From Prorocentrum cordatum (lineage: Eukaryota > Sar > Dinophyceae > Prorocentrales > Prorocentraceae), in contig CAUYUJ010019937.1 in NCBI GenBank assembly GCA_963575745.1, positions 679,562 to 743,561 on the forward strand: 64,000 bases of DNA, read 5' to 3'. The notes under the pieces were generated by a model, which searched no databases, was not told the DNA's origin, and saw only the letters and a program-made list of their open reading frames with translations. Each line of letters starts with the position of its first letter. The first letter of the stretch is position 1. Below, in pieces: positions 37,597 to 49,030 of the stretch. The translations under genes and the position numbers were made by a program.

Positions 37597-37647
37597 ACCA
37601 CCGGAGCCTGGGACCTCATTTTTCTGCGGCACTTCTCGGGCCGCATC
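37597..37647. repeat. Dispersed repeat, copy 2 (partner at 2.25 kb)
   Basis: About 80% identical over 51 bases to 2247-2297 (GACCTCAT-TT-CTGC-GCAC landmark). A CTC microsatellite follows at about 37740-37838. Confidence 0.5.
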
Positions 37648-38106
37648 GATCTGTGAGGGTCTCCTGGGCTCGCGCTGTCGTCTCCCGACCGGCCGAGCGC
37701 GCGCGCGGCCTGCCTCCCCGGGCCTCCTCCTCCCTTCCTGCTCCTCCCCCTCTTATCCTCCTCCTCCGTCCTTTCCTCCTCCTCCTCCTCCTCCTCCCCC
37801 TCCTCTTCCTCCTCCTCATCCTCCTCCTCCTCCTCGCACGTAGCTGCGCGCCACGATGTCTTAGCTCCGCGCTCGCCCGCGCCGCAAAGAGGCTCGTGCC
37901 TGAGGCACGAGCGCAGTAGCCTGGGAAACTGAAAGTGGCCCAGCTGCAAAGAAACGAGCCCGCGCGAGAGTGTGTAAGAGATAAGCAGAAGCAGGAATAT
38001 CACGGACGTTCACACGCGGAGGGTCGGCGAAGAAACCAAATGAAGCAATGGGACACTCAGGAAGACCACATCCGACAATGGAGGACCATAGAGGCTCAAA
38101 TCTCGC

Positions 38107-40640
38107 ACATTGCGATAATTAGTGCTTGAAATCGTCGCGGCCACCACATCCTAGAATGCACCGTACGGATGACTCCGAAGAATGAATTCGCTCTGAAGTG
38201 GTCCAGGCGCCAGCAAGCGTTTTCCAGACCGCCTGCGCGATATGGAACGGCACTCGCTGCATCAGTTGCTGGTACACCTGCCAGTCCATCGTTCTGATTT
38301 TCGCAGCCTTCTCAGGCCAGCAAACACGGAGACGGGAAGCAAACTGGGTCTTTAGACTGGCTGGGTACAGCACGGCTTTACTTCGGGAACATATATGACC
38401 TTGGATCTTGGCTCGCCTGAAGGTCGAAGGGGAAGCAGAAGCAGCATCAGCACCCGCACTGAAATGGCGGAGGATAATGAGAACTTTCCTTAGGCAAGCG
38501 GCTCCAGCAGCCTTTACTTTCGACACAGACTCGAAGCCTCGAGAGGCCTCACGGAGGTTAGCCACCAGTGGCTCTCCGTCCCAAAATTCCGGAGACAAAC
38601 GGCCAGCCGCTATATCGGACAAGGATTATCTGTCCCTCGCATGCTCGAGCTTACTATACAGGGTCTGCCATTCGGGGTATGTGATCAACGCAGCACGCAT
38701 GAGGGCACTCATGCGCATCGCCTGGACAGACACTAGCGAGGGACCTCCCCATTCGGCCAGTTCGAAACATCCAGCTCTCGAGAGGCAGCAGAAGGGAGCA
38801 TTAAACAGAGAAGAGAACAATGCATGCTCAACACGAAACGTGGGGGAAGAGACACAGGAGGGATCAGAGGGCAGAGGAAGAAATTTGGCAACGTAAGGGA
38901 GGACAGAGACACAACGCTTATTATACAGAGATGTGGTGATCGCGGCAGGACGCTTAGCAGCACTGGTCGCGGCGGCCCGCCTCGCCCACTTCAGTAGTGG
39001 GGCCTGCCAGCTACGGTCTCCAGCGCCAGGTCCCAGTATAATGCCCAGGTACAGAGCAGCATCCACAATCTGAAATCCACTTCATTCGGGAAGCCACTGT
39101 TGTAGCCATTCTTGGTACTTGGCGACCACATTAGGAGAAAGCTTGCCAATCAGCGGCACAACAAAGCATTTCCGGATCTTCAGCACCAGCCCAACAACAC
39201 GTTCACCTACGTCAAAGACATCTTTGAAGGTCATCAGGTAACGAAGCTCATGAACGACACCGCCGACGTCATCTGCACATGCTCGGGCACAGCTCAACAC
39301 TCCAGAAGCATAATCCACCACCTCATGCAGATGAACCAAGAACGGGTGAAGCGCCACAGCGTAGAGCACCCCTGAGGCAGGGCACCCTTGCAGAACCCCG
39401 CTGGTGATGGGGTAGAGCACGCGCTTCTCATGGCCAGCCACGCTAAAACACATGATCCCATCGTAGATCGCCGCCAGGAACCACAGCAAGGGCCCGGGCA
39501 ATCCAAGACGTTCGAGAACACGAAAGACATGTCCATGCGAGATGGAGGGGAAAGCCTGTCCATAACCGAAAATAACAAGTGCTGGCAGATCGATGGATCC
39601 AGATGGCAATGTCGAAACCAACCGTGACTGCGTATCCATCTCAAGAATGATGAGGCCGAGATTTCGTCCTGGAGCAAATCCCCCCTGAGCAAAACGCACG
39701 ACCTTACTGGTGGCCTTCCCGAGGCCATGAAGGACAACCGCAGTCAAAATCTCGTTGGAGGCGTTCTTGAGCCCTAATGGCCTCGTGAAGGCCGCATCTC
39801 GGATCGTCGCTCCCTCGTGGTCGTCATCCTCGGTCCCCTTCGGTATGAATTCGCCCCTGATATCGTTGAACGTCGGTAACAGAAGTCGCCCCAGGAGAAG
39901 CCATTCGAGAGCCTTCTCTAGAATGTGAGCCCCATAGGGATGATTCCTCCAGCCTGCATAAGGAACCCTGTCAGGCCCAGGAGCGCTATGGGTAGCGACC
40001 TCAAGCTTTCTCTGGATATGACACAGTTGGGGAAGAGGAAAATCCTGAAGAGACGGTAGTACGGGTCCATATATTAAAAAAAAAAAAAAAGATAATGCGA
40101 CGCCATTTCCTCATCAATAGGTTTAGCAGTGAAGACCTCCTTCCAATACGCAGCAAACAGAGATAACTTTTCACTCGGAGACGAGCTGACCCCACTTGCA
40201 TGTCGAACAGCAGACAGCGTCATCCTTCGATCGAAGGGTGACCAGAGACGTGCACGAGCAACCACACCTCGGAGGCGTCGTCGGAGCTTGCTTCGTTGTG
40301 TTTCAGATCGGGCCTGCTTCAGGCTAGCCTTCAAGTCAACCTCTTCTTTGTCAGCTACTTTCCGATGTGTTTGGCACGATTCCACAATATATTCATTCGG
40401 CCTCTTCAACTTGATTTCTCGGGTGAAGGGGTCAAGCTCCAAATACCTGCCTCCAAGGGGGTGTGAACCCAAAATCTTCTCCGCCAGGTCGGCGTCCTGG
40501 CGCCAAAAAGCCCTCGCGATGCTCTTCAGCACCACGTGCTGTGCAAACAGCTTGCCAGGGTACGTCTGGATCCAAAGGTTCCTAACGTGTCTAGCTGCCT
40601 CTCGAACCATGCGGGTCTGGAAGTCCAGGAGCAGGGGCGG
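38107..40640 (-). pseudogene. LINE-type (non-LTR) reverse transcriptase remnant
   Basis: On the minus strand the 5' part (about 40620-40090) encodes the region before the RT (LWIQTYPGKLFAQHVVLKSI, then WRQDADLAEKILGS). A run of 15 A (plus strand 40076-40090) then changes the frame. The RT follows: APGPDRVPYAGWR (about 39950-39988), QGGFAPGRN, motif A IFGYGQAFPSIS, motif B GVLQGCPASGVLY and motif C CADDVGG (DD codons at 39268-39273). The C-terminal part ALYLGIILGPGA continues to a zinc-like end CILGCGGRDDFKH. In-frame stops lie at TGA 39082-39084, TAA 38626-38628 and TAA 38119-38121; the last replaces the Tyr of the usual H-Y-x2-C. In motif A the catalytic Asp is Gly (GGT at 39567-39565). It is clearly dead. 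The 5' end is lost at the CTC repeat. Confidence 0.85.
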
Positions 40641-40654
40641 GGGGAGGAGCGAGT

Positions 40655-40790
40655 CCCTCCTCCTCCTCCTCCTCCTCCTGCTCCTCCTCCTCCTGCTCCT
40701 CCTCCTCCTCCTCCTCCCCCTCCTCCTTCTCCTGCTCCTCCTGCTCCTCCTCGTCCTCCTCCTGCTCCTCCTCCTCCTCCTCCGCGTAGC
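40655..40790. repeat. CTC microsatellite at the 5' end of the LINE remnant
   Basis: CTC triplets with occasional CTG and CTT. The LINE similarity stops at its left edge, so the repeat marks the truncation point. Confidence 0.9.
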
Positions 40791-42784
40791 CGCATGCTGG
40801 GTCACACTTAATGGCGTCCAACATCCTGCCCGTATATACACAAATAGCCCACCATTCGAGTATAATAAACATGAGGATGAGATGGATGAGGAGACGAAGG
40901 AAGACGATGAACACATTGAGGATTATGAGGAGAAATAAAGGAAAGAGGAGAAACAAGAGAAATGTTGCTAGATCCGCCCTGTCTCCCGTCCTGTCCTACC
41001 CGACTCCCTGCCCCCCCCTCCCTCCCGCGCTAGCCCCTCCGTATTCGCCCTCCAGTGACGATAACAACGTGTCACCGTTCTCGAGCATGGCAACCGCAGT
41101 AGTCTCGTCTAGACCTGCGCCACGGTTCGACAGAGGATGACTGGCATGGGTAAAGAGGAGGACTTGCATGAAACAAATCCGAAGCGTTGGGGGGGAGAGT
41201 ACGATGAATGAGGGGAGGAATTCCAATTGAATCCTCAACCTGTGAAGCAGGGCGTGTGGAATCTCCACTTAGTGCCGCACAACTGTTTCCACTCTGCGCC
41301 CCCGAGGAGGCCAATCAAAAAGAGCCGAGAACAGACGAAAAGATTGAGGAAACTGAGACCGCAATCCGAAGGCCTCGCTGACCGTGACCATAAGAAATGC
41401 AACCTTACAAATGGAAGGCCGCCCTCGTAGCTCCGTTGGGAGTCCAAATGCCGCTGCAATCCCCGAAAAGGCTTGATGCCTGGCCATGGCCATGGTAAGG
41501 CTTAAGCCTCGACCGTAACACGAACGGAGCATTATCAACATATGCCGACTCTACACAAGAATGCTTCCTGAGAATGAGAGCCCGGATCGATATCTGGAGG
41601 CCTGTTGCAGATACTGTCAGATACTGGGCGGCAGGGGCACCCATCCTCCGATATCAGCCCTGTCTGCGGAAACCAAAAAGTATCCATACCGCTGCTCCCC
41701 GGACCTATCCCGGGGTGCGTTCTGACAGCATTTTCGGAGCGAGTCCAACGGTAACGACGAGGGCCTCCGAGGAGGCCCAAAGAGGCGAAAACGATGGAAG
41801 CATAGCGGTATGGGCTTTTCCTATTCCGATAACAACCCTGTTGGCCCAGGAGTACCTTTGGAAAACATCGAACAGATCTCGCACCGACGACACGTTGGAA
41901 CGGGCACTAAAGGGCGGTGTCTGCCCCAGACCCTGCGAGGGCCTTGTCCTGGGAGCTCGGCGAGACTGACGCCAGCGGGGTTCCCAAGAGCGCCAGGAGG
42001 ACAAGGACGACGGAAGGACGAGGAAGAGGAAAAACATGAGGAATATCCAACTAGCAAGACTGAACACGACACCGTCCGCGCCGACGGCTGACCCCCAGCA
42101 CGCCGGCGAAAGCTGACACCAACACCGCCACCTTGGGAACCCAACAGCCCGTTCACTCCTATTACACTGGTTCAACTCACCACAAAGACTTGGAATACAG
42201 TCAACGCGTATAGTAAGGACAGACGACTTTTTCAAGGGTACCCTTGGGTCCTTGCCTGCCTCAGCCTCTGCGGCCCGTCCCTAGCAATTTGCGCATGCTA
42301 GTTTCTCAGGTTCCCTGGGGGTTTGGCGGCCTGCCGCCCAGAATACTTCAACTTCGGCCTCCAAGGGTCTTGCGTCCTTACTACGCGTCCTTACTATACG
42401 TTTTCACTGTAAGGGGCATGCCATCAGCATTCCCTAGCCGTGCACCGACAGGGACACTCCCGCCGCTGCGAGGCGGCACGCGTCTAGGGAGACAGCCAGC
42501 AACACCGCTCCACAGAACCTGCCTGTGGGGACGACGGAAAGGGGGGGGAGTTCAAGACAGCGTCGATCTGGACTCGCACCGTTACGAACGAAGCAAGCGC
42601 AAGCCTCACCGAGGAGTCCTGCCCGCGATCTCGCGCCAAACACCAAACAGCACGCCCCTTGGCGCGCCGCGCGCTCTGACAAATCTGAAGGGGCCCTGGG
42701 ACCTACACAGAAATACACACAAATAACAGGCTTCCCCATATTTCCCCAAACAGCTTGCTGAACGGGGTGCTGTTGCGATAGAAG
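40791..42784. other. No recognisable gene
   Basis: Mixed-composition DNA. The longest frames (for example 41574-41969 plus, 42235-41705 minus) lack any domain I know. No repeats longer than a few tens of bases were noticed. Confidence 0.4.
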
Positions 42785-42799
42785 CTATCTCCGGCCGAG

Positions 42800-43640
42800 G
42801 GAAAGGGGAGCAGAGACATCCTCACAAAAATCTGATGGTCCGGGCCGTTTCGCTTGAGACATCCTCACAACTCTCGGTTCCGAACTGGCCGGGATTGGCC
42901 GTTTCATCCTCGAAAAGCTGCGCTCCGGGACGCCGCGCGAGAGGTGGTCCGGCCCGTTTCGCCTGAGACTCCCTCGACACTCTGGGCTCCCAGATGCCAC
43001 GCGAGAGGTGGTCCGGCCCGTTTCGTCTGAGACATCCTCGAAACTCTGGGCTGCAAGATGCCGCGCGAAAGATGGTCCGGCCCGTTTCGCCTGAGACATC
43101 CTCGAAACTCTGGACTCTGAGATGCCGCGCGAGAGGTGGTCCGGCCCGTTTCGCCTGAGACATCCTCGAAACTCTGAGCTCCCAGATGCCGCGCGAGAGG
43201 TGGTCCGGCCCGTTTCCCCTGAGACATCCTCGAAACTCTGGGCTCTGAGATGCCGCGCGAGAGGTGGTCCCGCCCGTTTCGCCTGAGACCCTCTCGAAAC
43301 TCTGAGCTCTGAGATGCCGTGCGCGAGGTGGTCCCGCCCGTTTCGCCTGAGGCATCCTCGAAACTCTGAGCTCCCAGATGCCGCGCGAGAGGTGGTCTGG
43401 CCCGTTTCGCTTGAGACATCCTCGAAACTCTGGGCTCTGAGATGCCGCGCGAGAGGTGGTCCCGCCCGTTTCGCCTGAGACATCCTCGAAACTCTGAGCT
43501 CTGAGATGCCGTGCGCGAGGTGGTCCCGCCCGTTTCGCCTGAGGCATCCTCGAAATTCTGAGCTCCCAGATGCCGCGCGAGAGGTGGTCCGGCCCGCATC
43601 GCACAAGACATTCTCGCAACTCTGAGCTCCCAGGTGCCGC
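42800..43640. repeat. 64-bp tandem repeat, about 13 units
   Basis: GGTGGTCCGGCCCGTTTCGC recurs at about 42943, 43007, 43071, 43135 and 43199 and onward, at 64-bp steps. Each unit ends AACTCTGAGCTC-CAGATGCCGCGCGAGA. The period is not a multiple of three, so all three frames cycle through the repeat; no coding role is likely. Confidence 0.9.
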
Positions 43641-43654
43641 GCAAGAGCTGGTCC

Positions 43655-44060
43655 AGCCTGGGGGCCCAGAAGACCACATGTTACATATCCCTCCTGGGAC
43701 CCTGGGGGCCCCAGGAGGCCCCAGAGAGCTTCAGGAGGCCGCAGGACGCCCAGGATAGGCCCCAGGGGTCCCCAGGAGATTCCCGGGAGGCTCCCAGGAG
43801 GCCCCAGGAGGCCCCCCATCAGAACGTGTCAAGTTAATACACATCTGGTGCCGATTCGTTGATTTTTCCTGCTCTTGCGCGTCTCCCCCCCCCATTTTGG
43901 GGGGCCCAGACGGCCACATGTTAGATATCCCCCCCTGGGAGCCCCAAGAGGCTTTAGGAAGCCCCAGGTGGGGCCCAGGAGGCCACCGGAGGCCCAGGAG
44001 GAAGCCCAAGGAGGTCCCCAGGAAGCCCTTGGAGGCCCCAGGAGGCCCCCGCAACTCGGA
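43655..44060. repeat. CCAGGAGGCCCC array inserted between 64-bp repeats
   Basis: C-rich degenerate repeats of CCCAGGAGGCCCCAGGAG. A block GGGCCCAGAAGACCACATGT at 43662 recurs as GGGCCCAGACGGCCACATGT at about 43902, each followed by TA-ATATCCC-CCTGGGA, so there are two diverged copies. Related 64-bp units resume at 44070. Confidence 0.75.
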
Positions 44061-44069
44061 GCTCTCATG

Positions 44070-44590
44070 AGACGCCGCGCTCGAGGTGGTCCGGCCCGTT
44101 TCGCCTGAGACTTCCTCGCAGCAAATTTCGCCAGAGACATCGTCGCAACTCTGGGGTCCGAGATGCCGCGCGCGAGGTGGTCCAGCCCGTTACGCTGGAG
44201 ACATCCTCGCAACTCGGGGCTCCGAGATGCCGTTCGGGATGAAGAGGAGGAGAAGATGGAAGGAGAAGGAGGAGGAGGAGGAGGAGGAGGAGGAGGAGGA
44301 GGATGTGGATGAGGGAGCAGGCAGGAGAAGGGGAAGGAGGAGGAGGATGAGGAGGAGGAAGGAAGGGAGCAGCAAGAGAGGACCTGACGGGAAGCGAGTG
44401 CGACGTGGACTTGTCAGAACGTGTACGAGAGGTTGTCCGGCCCGTTTCGTTTGAGACATCCTTCTACTACTGAGCTCCAAGATGTCACTCGCGAGGTGGT
44501 CTGGCCCGTTTCGCTTGAGCCATCCTCACAATGCGAAGCTCGAAGATGTTGCGCGCGAGATGGTCTGGCCCGTTCTGCCTGAGACGTTTC
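44070..44590. repeat. Diverged outlying 64-bp repeat units, split by a GGA tract
   Basis: Units such as GGTGGTCCGGCCCGTTTCGC (44092), GGTGGTCCAGCCCGTTACGC and GGTGGTCTGGCCCGTTTCGC (about 44492) flank a GGA/GAG microsatellite at about 44236-44385. The microsatellite lies inside the older array. Confidence 0.8.
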
Positions 44591-45056
44591 GTAGCACAGG
44601 GGCTCCAATCACAACCTATCTCATTCCTTCTCCCGCCTCCCTCTTTCGCTTCCCGCCTGGCTCCTCTTCCCTCCTCCCTCCTCCTGCCTCCCGCCTCCCG
44701 CTGCTGCGCCTCTGGACGCACTGGACGGGCACGCAATCGACCTTGGAAGCCACAGTGGGTTCAAAAACCCTGTTTGGGGACACGGCACTCCGGCTATCAT
44801 TTCCCATATGTTCTGTGTTTCTGTCTTCCCCCCCAGCTCCCATATGTTCCCATAGTTTCTGGGGAACCGACGATCCACTGTGTCGGTGTGTGTGGCGTTT
44901 CCCCTCCTGCGATGCCGACGCTGCGGGCGCACTGCCCACGGGGTGCGGCACGCCCTGCGGCGCCCCGCGCGACACGCCGCGCTCGCCCGGGCAGGGGGGC
45001 CCTGGCCGTGGGCTCGGGGGCAGCAAAGATGGGGGCGTCCAAGAGGGGGGGTGCAA

Positions 45057-45210
45057 ATCATGGCCTGCGGCACGTGCGCGGCCCAGCGGGGGGGGGGGCC
45101 AGGGACGCACTGAAGCAAGAAGCGGCGCCATGCAATCTGGGGAGATCTCCTGGCCCCCGCCACGAGATCCCCCCCCCCCTCGGTCATCACCCCCCTCTTC
45201 TCCGCCCCCG
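45057..45210 (+). repeat. Dispersed repeat, copy 2 (partner at 34.19 kb)
   Basis: Same orientation as 34186-34325, with expanded C and G homopolymers (for example C10 near 45170 and G runs at 45091 and 45219). The 44591-45056 stretch before it shows no gene. Confidence 0.65.
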
Positions 45211-45239
45211 ATGGGAGGGGGGGGGGGGGGGGGCAACAG

Positions 45240-45395
45240 CGGGCGACGACTGGCCATCGCTTGGACGTCCATTTCCTGTGTTTTTTTTTGGTTTCGTGCG
45301 TGGTTTTTTCGCCAAATGATCAAGGATGCTCCTCGATGGCCGTCGCCGAAGGAAAAACGCACACGTCCGAGCGATGCCAAGACGAGAGAGCACGA
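45240..45395 (-). repeat. Dispersed repeat, inverted partner of 3386-3535
   Basis: Aligns by eye with the reverse complement of 3386-3535. Both copies read DAPRW-SP or GAPRW-SP in one frame, which hints at a shared coding ancestor, but nothing in databases can be checked here. Confidence 0.6.
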
Positions 45396-45549
45396 GCCTC
45401 TCCCCCGCCCGCCCCCGCCGCACACCGCGGCTGCCCACGGGGCGGCCCCCCCCTGACAGGCACGAGGATGTGGGCGGCGGTGGGGCTGCCGCCCGCCTGC
45501 TTTTTTTCCTTGGGGGGAGACCCGGGAGCACAGGTGCCAGGAATCGGGG

Positions 45550-45790
45550 GAGGAGGAGGAGGAGGAGGAGGAGGAGGAGGAGGAGGAGGAGGAGGAGGAG
45601 AACGGAGGGGGAGGATAGGAGGAGGAGGAGGATGAAGGAGGAGGAGGAGGAGGAGGAGGAGGAGGAGGCACGGGAGGGAGGAGGAGGAGGAGGGAGGAGG
45701 AGGAGGGGACGAAGAGGAGGAGGAGAGAGAGGAGGAGGAGGAGGATGAGGAGGAGGAGGAGGTGGTGGAGCAGGAGGAGGAAAGGGGGGA
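45550..45790. repeat. GGA microsatellite block
   Basis: GGA triplets with rare GAA, GCA and GAT. It makes spurious Arg/Glu/Gly or Ser/Pro frames. The stretch 45791-46220 shows no gene. Confidence 0.95.
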
Positions 45791-46221
45791 GGATCGGCCG
45801 CAGCTGACATGCGTACGTCTGAGCTCCACAGCGCTTGCGTAGCAGTCAGTGGCGTGCAGTGCAGCGGCAAATGCGGCCTGTTGTGGGCAAGTGAATGCTG
45901 GTCTCCTTTGATCGCAAGAGCTTTTGAATCGTAATGAATATCGTAAACCACTACGCCGGGTCGCATCGCGTCCGTGGTCAGGACACTGCTAATCGCTTTC
46001 GGCACCGAGTCCGAGGACGAGGAGCGGGCTCGACGGGAGACGAGGGACGAGGGGAGGACGAGGACGAGAAGTGAGGAGAGTGGGGAGCAGCCTGAAGCAC
46101 TGCTTCAGGAAAAGCACGTGGATCGTCACACAGAACGAGGAGGACGACGAGGGCATTGACCTCCTTCGTCTCCCTCGCCCTGCCGCCTCCTCAGACCTTC
46201 TCATGCGCCTCCTCGCGACCC

Positions 46222-46462
46222 TGGTCCGCTCCTCCCCGCCCCCTGACCCTGCTCCTGCGATCCCTCCTCCCCCTCCTCCTCCTCCGCCTCCTCCTCTATT
46301 GCTCTCCCCCTCCTCCTCCTCATCCTCCTCCTCACTCCTCTCCCCCTCGCTCCTCCTCCTCCTCCCCGCCTCCTCCGCTCCTCCTACCCTCTCCTTCTCC
46401 TCCTCCTCCCTCCTCTCCACCCTCCTCCTCCTCCTCGTCCTCCTCCTCCTCCCTCTCCCTCC
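46222..46462. repeat. CTC microsatellite block
   Basis: CTC and CCT triplets in the opposite strand sense to the GGA block at 45.55 kb. The stretch from 46463 to the gap holds no recognisable gene. Confidence 0.9.
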
Positions 46463-46798
46463 AAATCGGCCTAAAAACCATCATGTCGAGGCGGGCCAAG
46501 CCGTGGAGGCGGACCCCCCCCTTAAGGCTCCCTCGTCCTGCCTGCCGCCTTCCTCCTTCCTGGCCCACGGAGGGCACACGTGGCCCAGTCGGCCACGGGA
46601 GGAGGAGAGGCAGCAGCGGAAGCAGGAGGAGCCTGACGACGATGAGGTGCAAATTTCAGGATGGGGGAAGAATCGGTTTTGAGCTTCAGGAACAGTCTCT
46701 CCCCCCCGGGCCCTCCAAGCCCTCCTGGGCGAAGTTGTTTCCGCTGCCTCCTCCGCCGTCTCCTCCTCCTAATCCTCCTGTCCCCCCTCTCCCACCCC

Positions 46799-46898
46799 NN
46801 NNNNNNNNNNNNNNNNNNNNNNNNNNNNNNNNNNNNNNNNNNNNNNNNNNNNNNNNNNNNNNNNNNNNNNNNNNNNNNNNNNNNNNNNNNNNNNNNNN
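46799..46898. other. Assembly gap, exactly 100 N
   Basis: A round 100-N run is the usual placeholder for a scaffold join of unknown length. The sequence to its right starts inside the 90-bp array and matches position 6984 onward of the left contig. Confidence 0.98.
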
Positions 46899-47520
46899 AC
46901 GTTTCGATACGTTTCGTGGCCCCGTAGGGAGCTCCCCCGAAGGCCCCGGTGGTTGCGTTCGCATGCGCCCGCCGCACCCATTTCGGCACACCCCTCACAC
47001 GTTTCGTGGCCCCGTAGGGAGCTCCCCCGAATGCTCCAGTGGCTGCGTTCGCATGCGCCCGCCGCACCAATATCGGCAAACCCCTCAAACGTTTCGTGGC
47101 CACATAAGAAGCTCCATTGAAGGCCCCAGTGGCTGCGTTCGCACGCGCCCGCAACACCCATGTGGGCACACCCTTCACACGTTTCGTGGCCCCGTAGGGA
47201 GAATGCCCCAGTGGCTGCGTTCGCATGCGCCCGCCGCACCCATTTCGGCACACCCCTCACACGTTTCGTGGCCCCGTGGGGGGCTCCGCTGAAAGCCCCA
47301 GTGGTTGCGTTCGCATGCGCCCGCCGCGCCCATTTCGGCACACCCCTCACACGTGTCGTGGCCCCGTAGGGGGCTCCACTGAAGGCCCCAGTGGCTGCGT
47401 TCGCATGCGCCCGCCGCACCCATGTCGGCCTACCCCTCACACGATGCGTGGCCCCAAAGGGAGCTCCACTGAAGGCCCCAGTGGCTGCGTTCGCATGCGC
47501 CCGCCGCACCTATCTAGGCC
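46899..47520. repeat. 90-bp tandem array, second copy (partial)
   Basis: Matches 6984-7605 with the same order of variant units (including the 10-bp GATACGTTTC duplication and the 82-bp unit). Because unit order is identical, this is the same array duplicated and not another array of the same family. Confidence 0.95.
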
Positions 47521-48292
47521 GAATCTAGGCACACCCCTCGCTTCCTGGCCCCAGGCTAATTCTGCGGAGGCCCCTCCCTGGAAAGCTTACAAGGGGCCTG
47601 GCGAGAAATTGCTGCTGAGCTTCCTGGGGACTTCTGGAGGCCTCTCAGGAGCCTTTGTCTGGGGGCTTGCTCGAACCGCCCTGCTGCGAACCACGGCCTC
47701 CCTGCACGACTAGCTGGAGTGGCTCGGGGGGCGGGACGTCCAGGAGGCCCAGAAGTCTTGGGGGACCCTCTGCAGTGGGTCCCAGTTCGGGCCAGGGAGG
47801 CCCACCCCCTGGGCTAATTAGCAGAACACATAGGAATGTGACTATGTCGAAGACGCCCACGGCGAACCACCGCCGCCCCCTGCCTGTTGGAATCGCCCAT
47901 GTGGCCGAGCGTCGTGGCAAGAGCTCTGCCAAGCTATTGGATCATGTGCTCCCCCAGCCGTTGTAGAAACCCTTCGGGGAATACTTCGGCGAGGATGGCG
48001 GGGAAGAACAGGAGGAGGAAAAGGAGGACGAGGAGGAGGAGGCATCTTGGGAGCATCTGGGGGCACTCTTGGGGCCTCCTGGGAGCTTCCTGAGAGCCTC
48101 TCAAAGACAACTTGGGGACCTCCTTGGGCCTTGTGGGAGCCTTTGGGGGCTTCTCGGGGGCCTCCTTGGCCGTCTTAGGGCATTCCTGGCCCGTCTGACG
48201 CCGTCGGAAGCCGTCTTGAGATCCTCTCTTGGCCGACTTGGGGCCCTCTTGGAGGCTATCTGGGGCGTCTTGGAGGCCTCTTGGGCCGTTTT
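47521..48292. repeat. Left flank of element copy 2, identical to 7606-8377
   Basis: The GGCC array ends in CCGTTTT directly before the LTR, exactly as in copy 1. The insertion site is therefore shared. Confidence 0.9.
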
Positions 48293-48488
48293 TGTAAATA
48301 GAACCGTGTAATACCCTCATATATACTCCTTATCCTCACCTCTCCTGCGCCTGGCCGTTTGGGCTCAGGTATTGGGACATATCGATCAGACTTTTGATCG
48401 TGCAGGAGGGAAAGACATCCATCTATCCCTCCTTCCCTCTACCAACGGATCAGGGGTTCTGTACCCTTGTACTTCAACCCCATACACA
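48293..48488 (+). repeat. 5' LTR of copy 2
   Basis: Reads the same as the copy-1 5' LTR, including all positions at which that LTR differs from the 3' LTR. The primer-site motif GGTTATCAGCCC follows at 48489-48500. Confidence 0.95.
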
Positions 48489-49030
48489 GGTTATCAGCCC
48501 TTTAAAGCTCACCCTTCATCGAACCGCACGTTGCGACCTCGCACGCGGCCTCGATGGAACCCAAGCGGCGCATGCGCCGCAAGGGGTCCATCGGGGCCTC
48601 GCGTACGAGCTCTCCGACGGCGCGACGGCTCGGTGATGAGTTGGAGAGCCTTAGTGCGGACTGTGTTGGTGTCCCAGGTACCCCCCCCCCAGCTCCGACG
48701 GACCCGAGGCGCGGCTAGCTGCTGAACTTCACCGCAGCGCCGCCCGCGGGGGGACAGGAGAAGGAGTAGGAACAGGAAGGAAGGAGTTTCACACGCCTAC
48801 CTTCGATCCTCCATCCCCTCCTCTGTCGGGAGCAATCCCAACCGCGTCAGGCGAAAGCCTTACTGGTCCTTACACTCCAGGGCGCTTTCGCGCTAACCGC
48901 CGATGGGCCTCAGGTGCTGGTACTCCCAGCCCTGCGACCGTCCCCGTTTCGGAGCACGTAGCCACCTTCGAGGAACTCAGTAGACCAGTGGCGGCACAGC
49001 CGCAGACGCAGTACCCCAAGGCATCATCGG

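Noticed and set aside
42785-43819. 344-codon minus-strand repeat ORF
   Set aside because: Translation of the 64-bp array, with three overlapping frames equally open.
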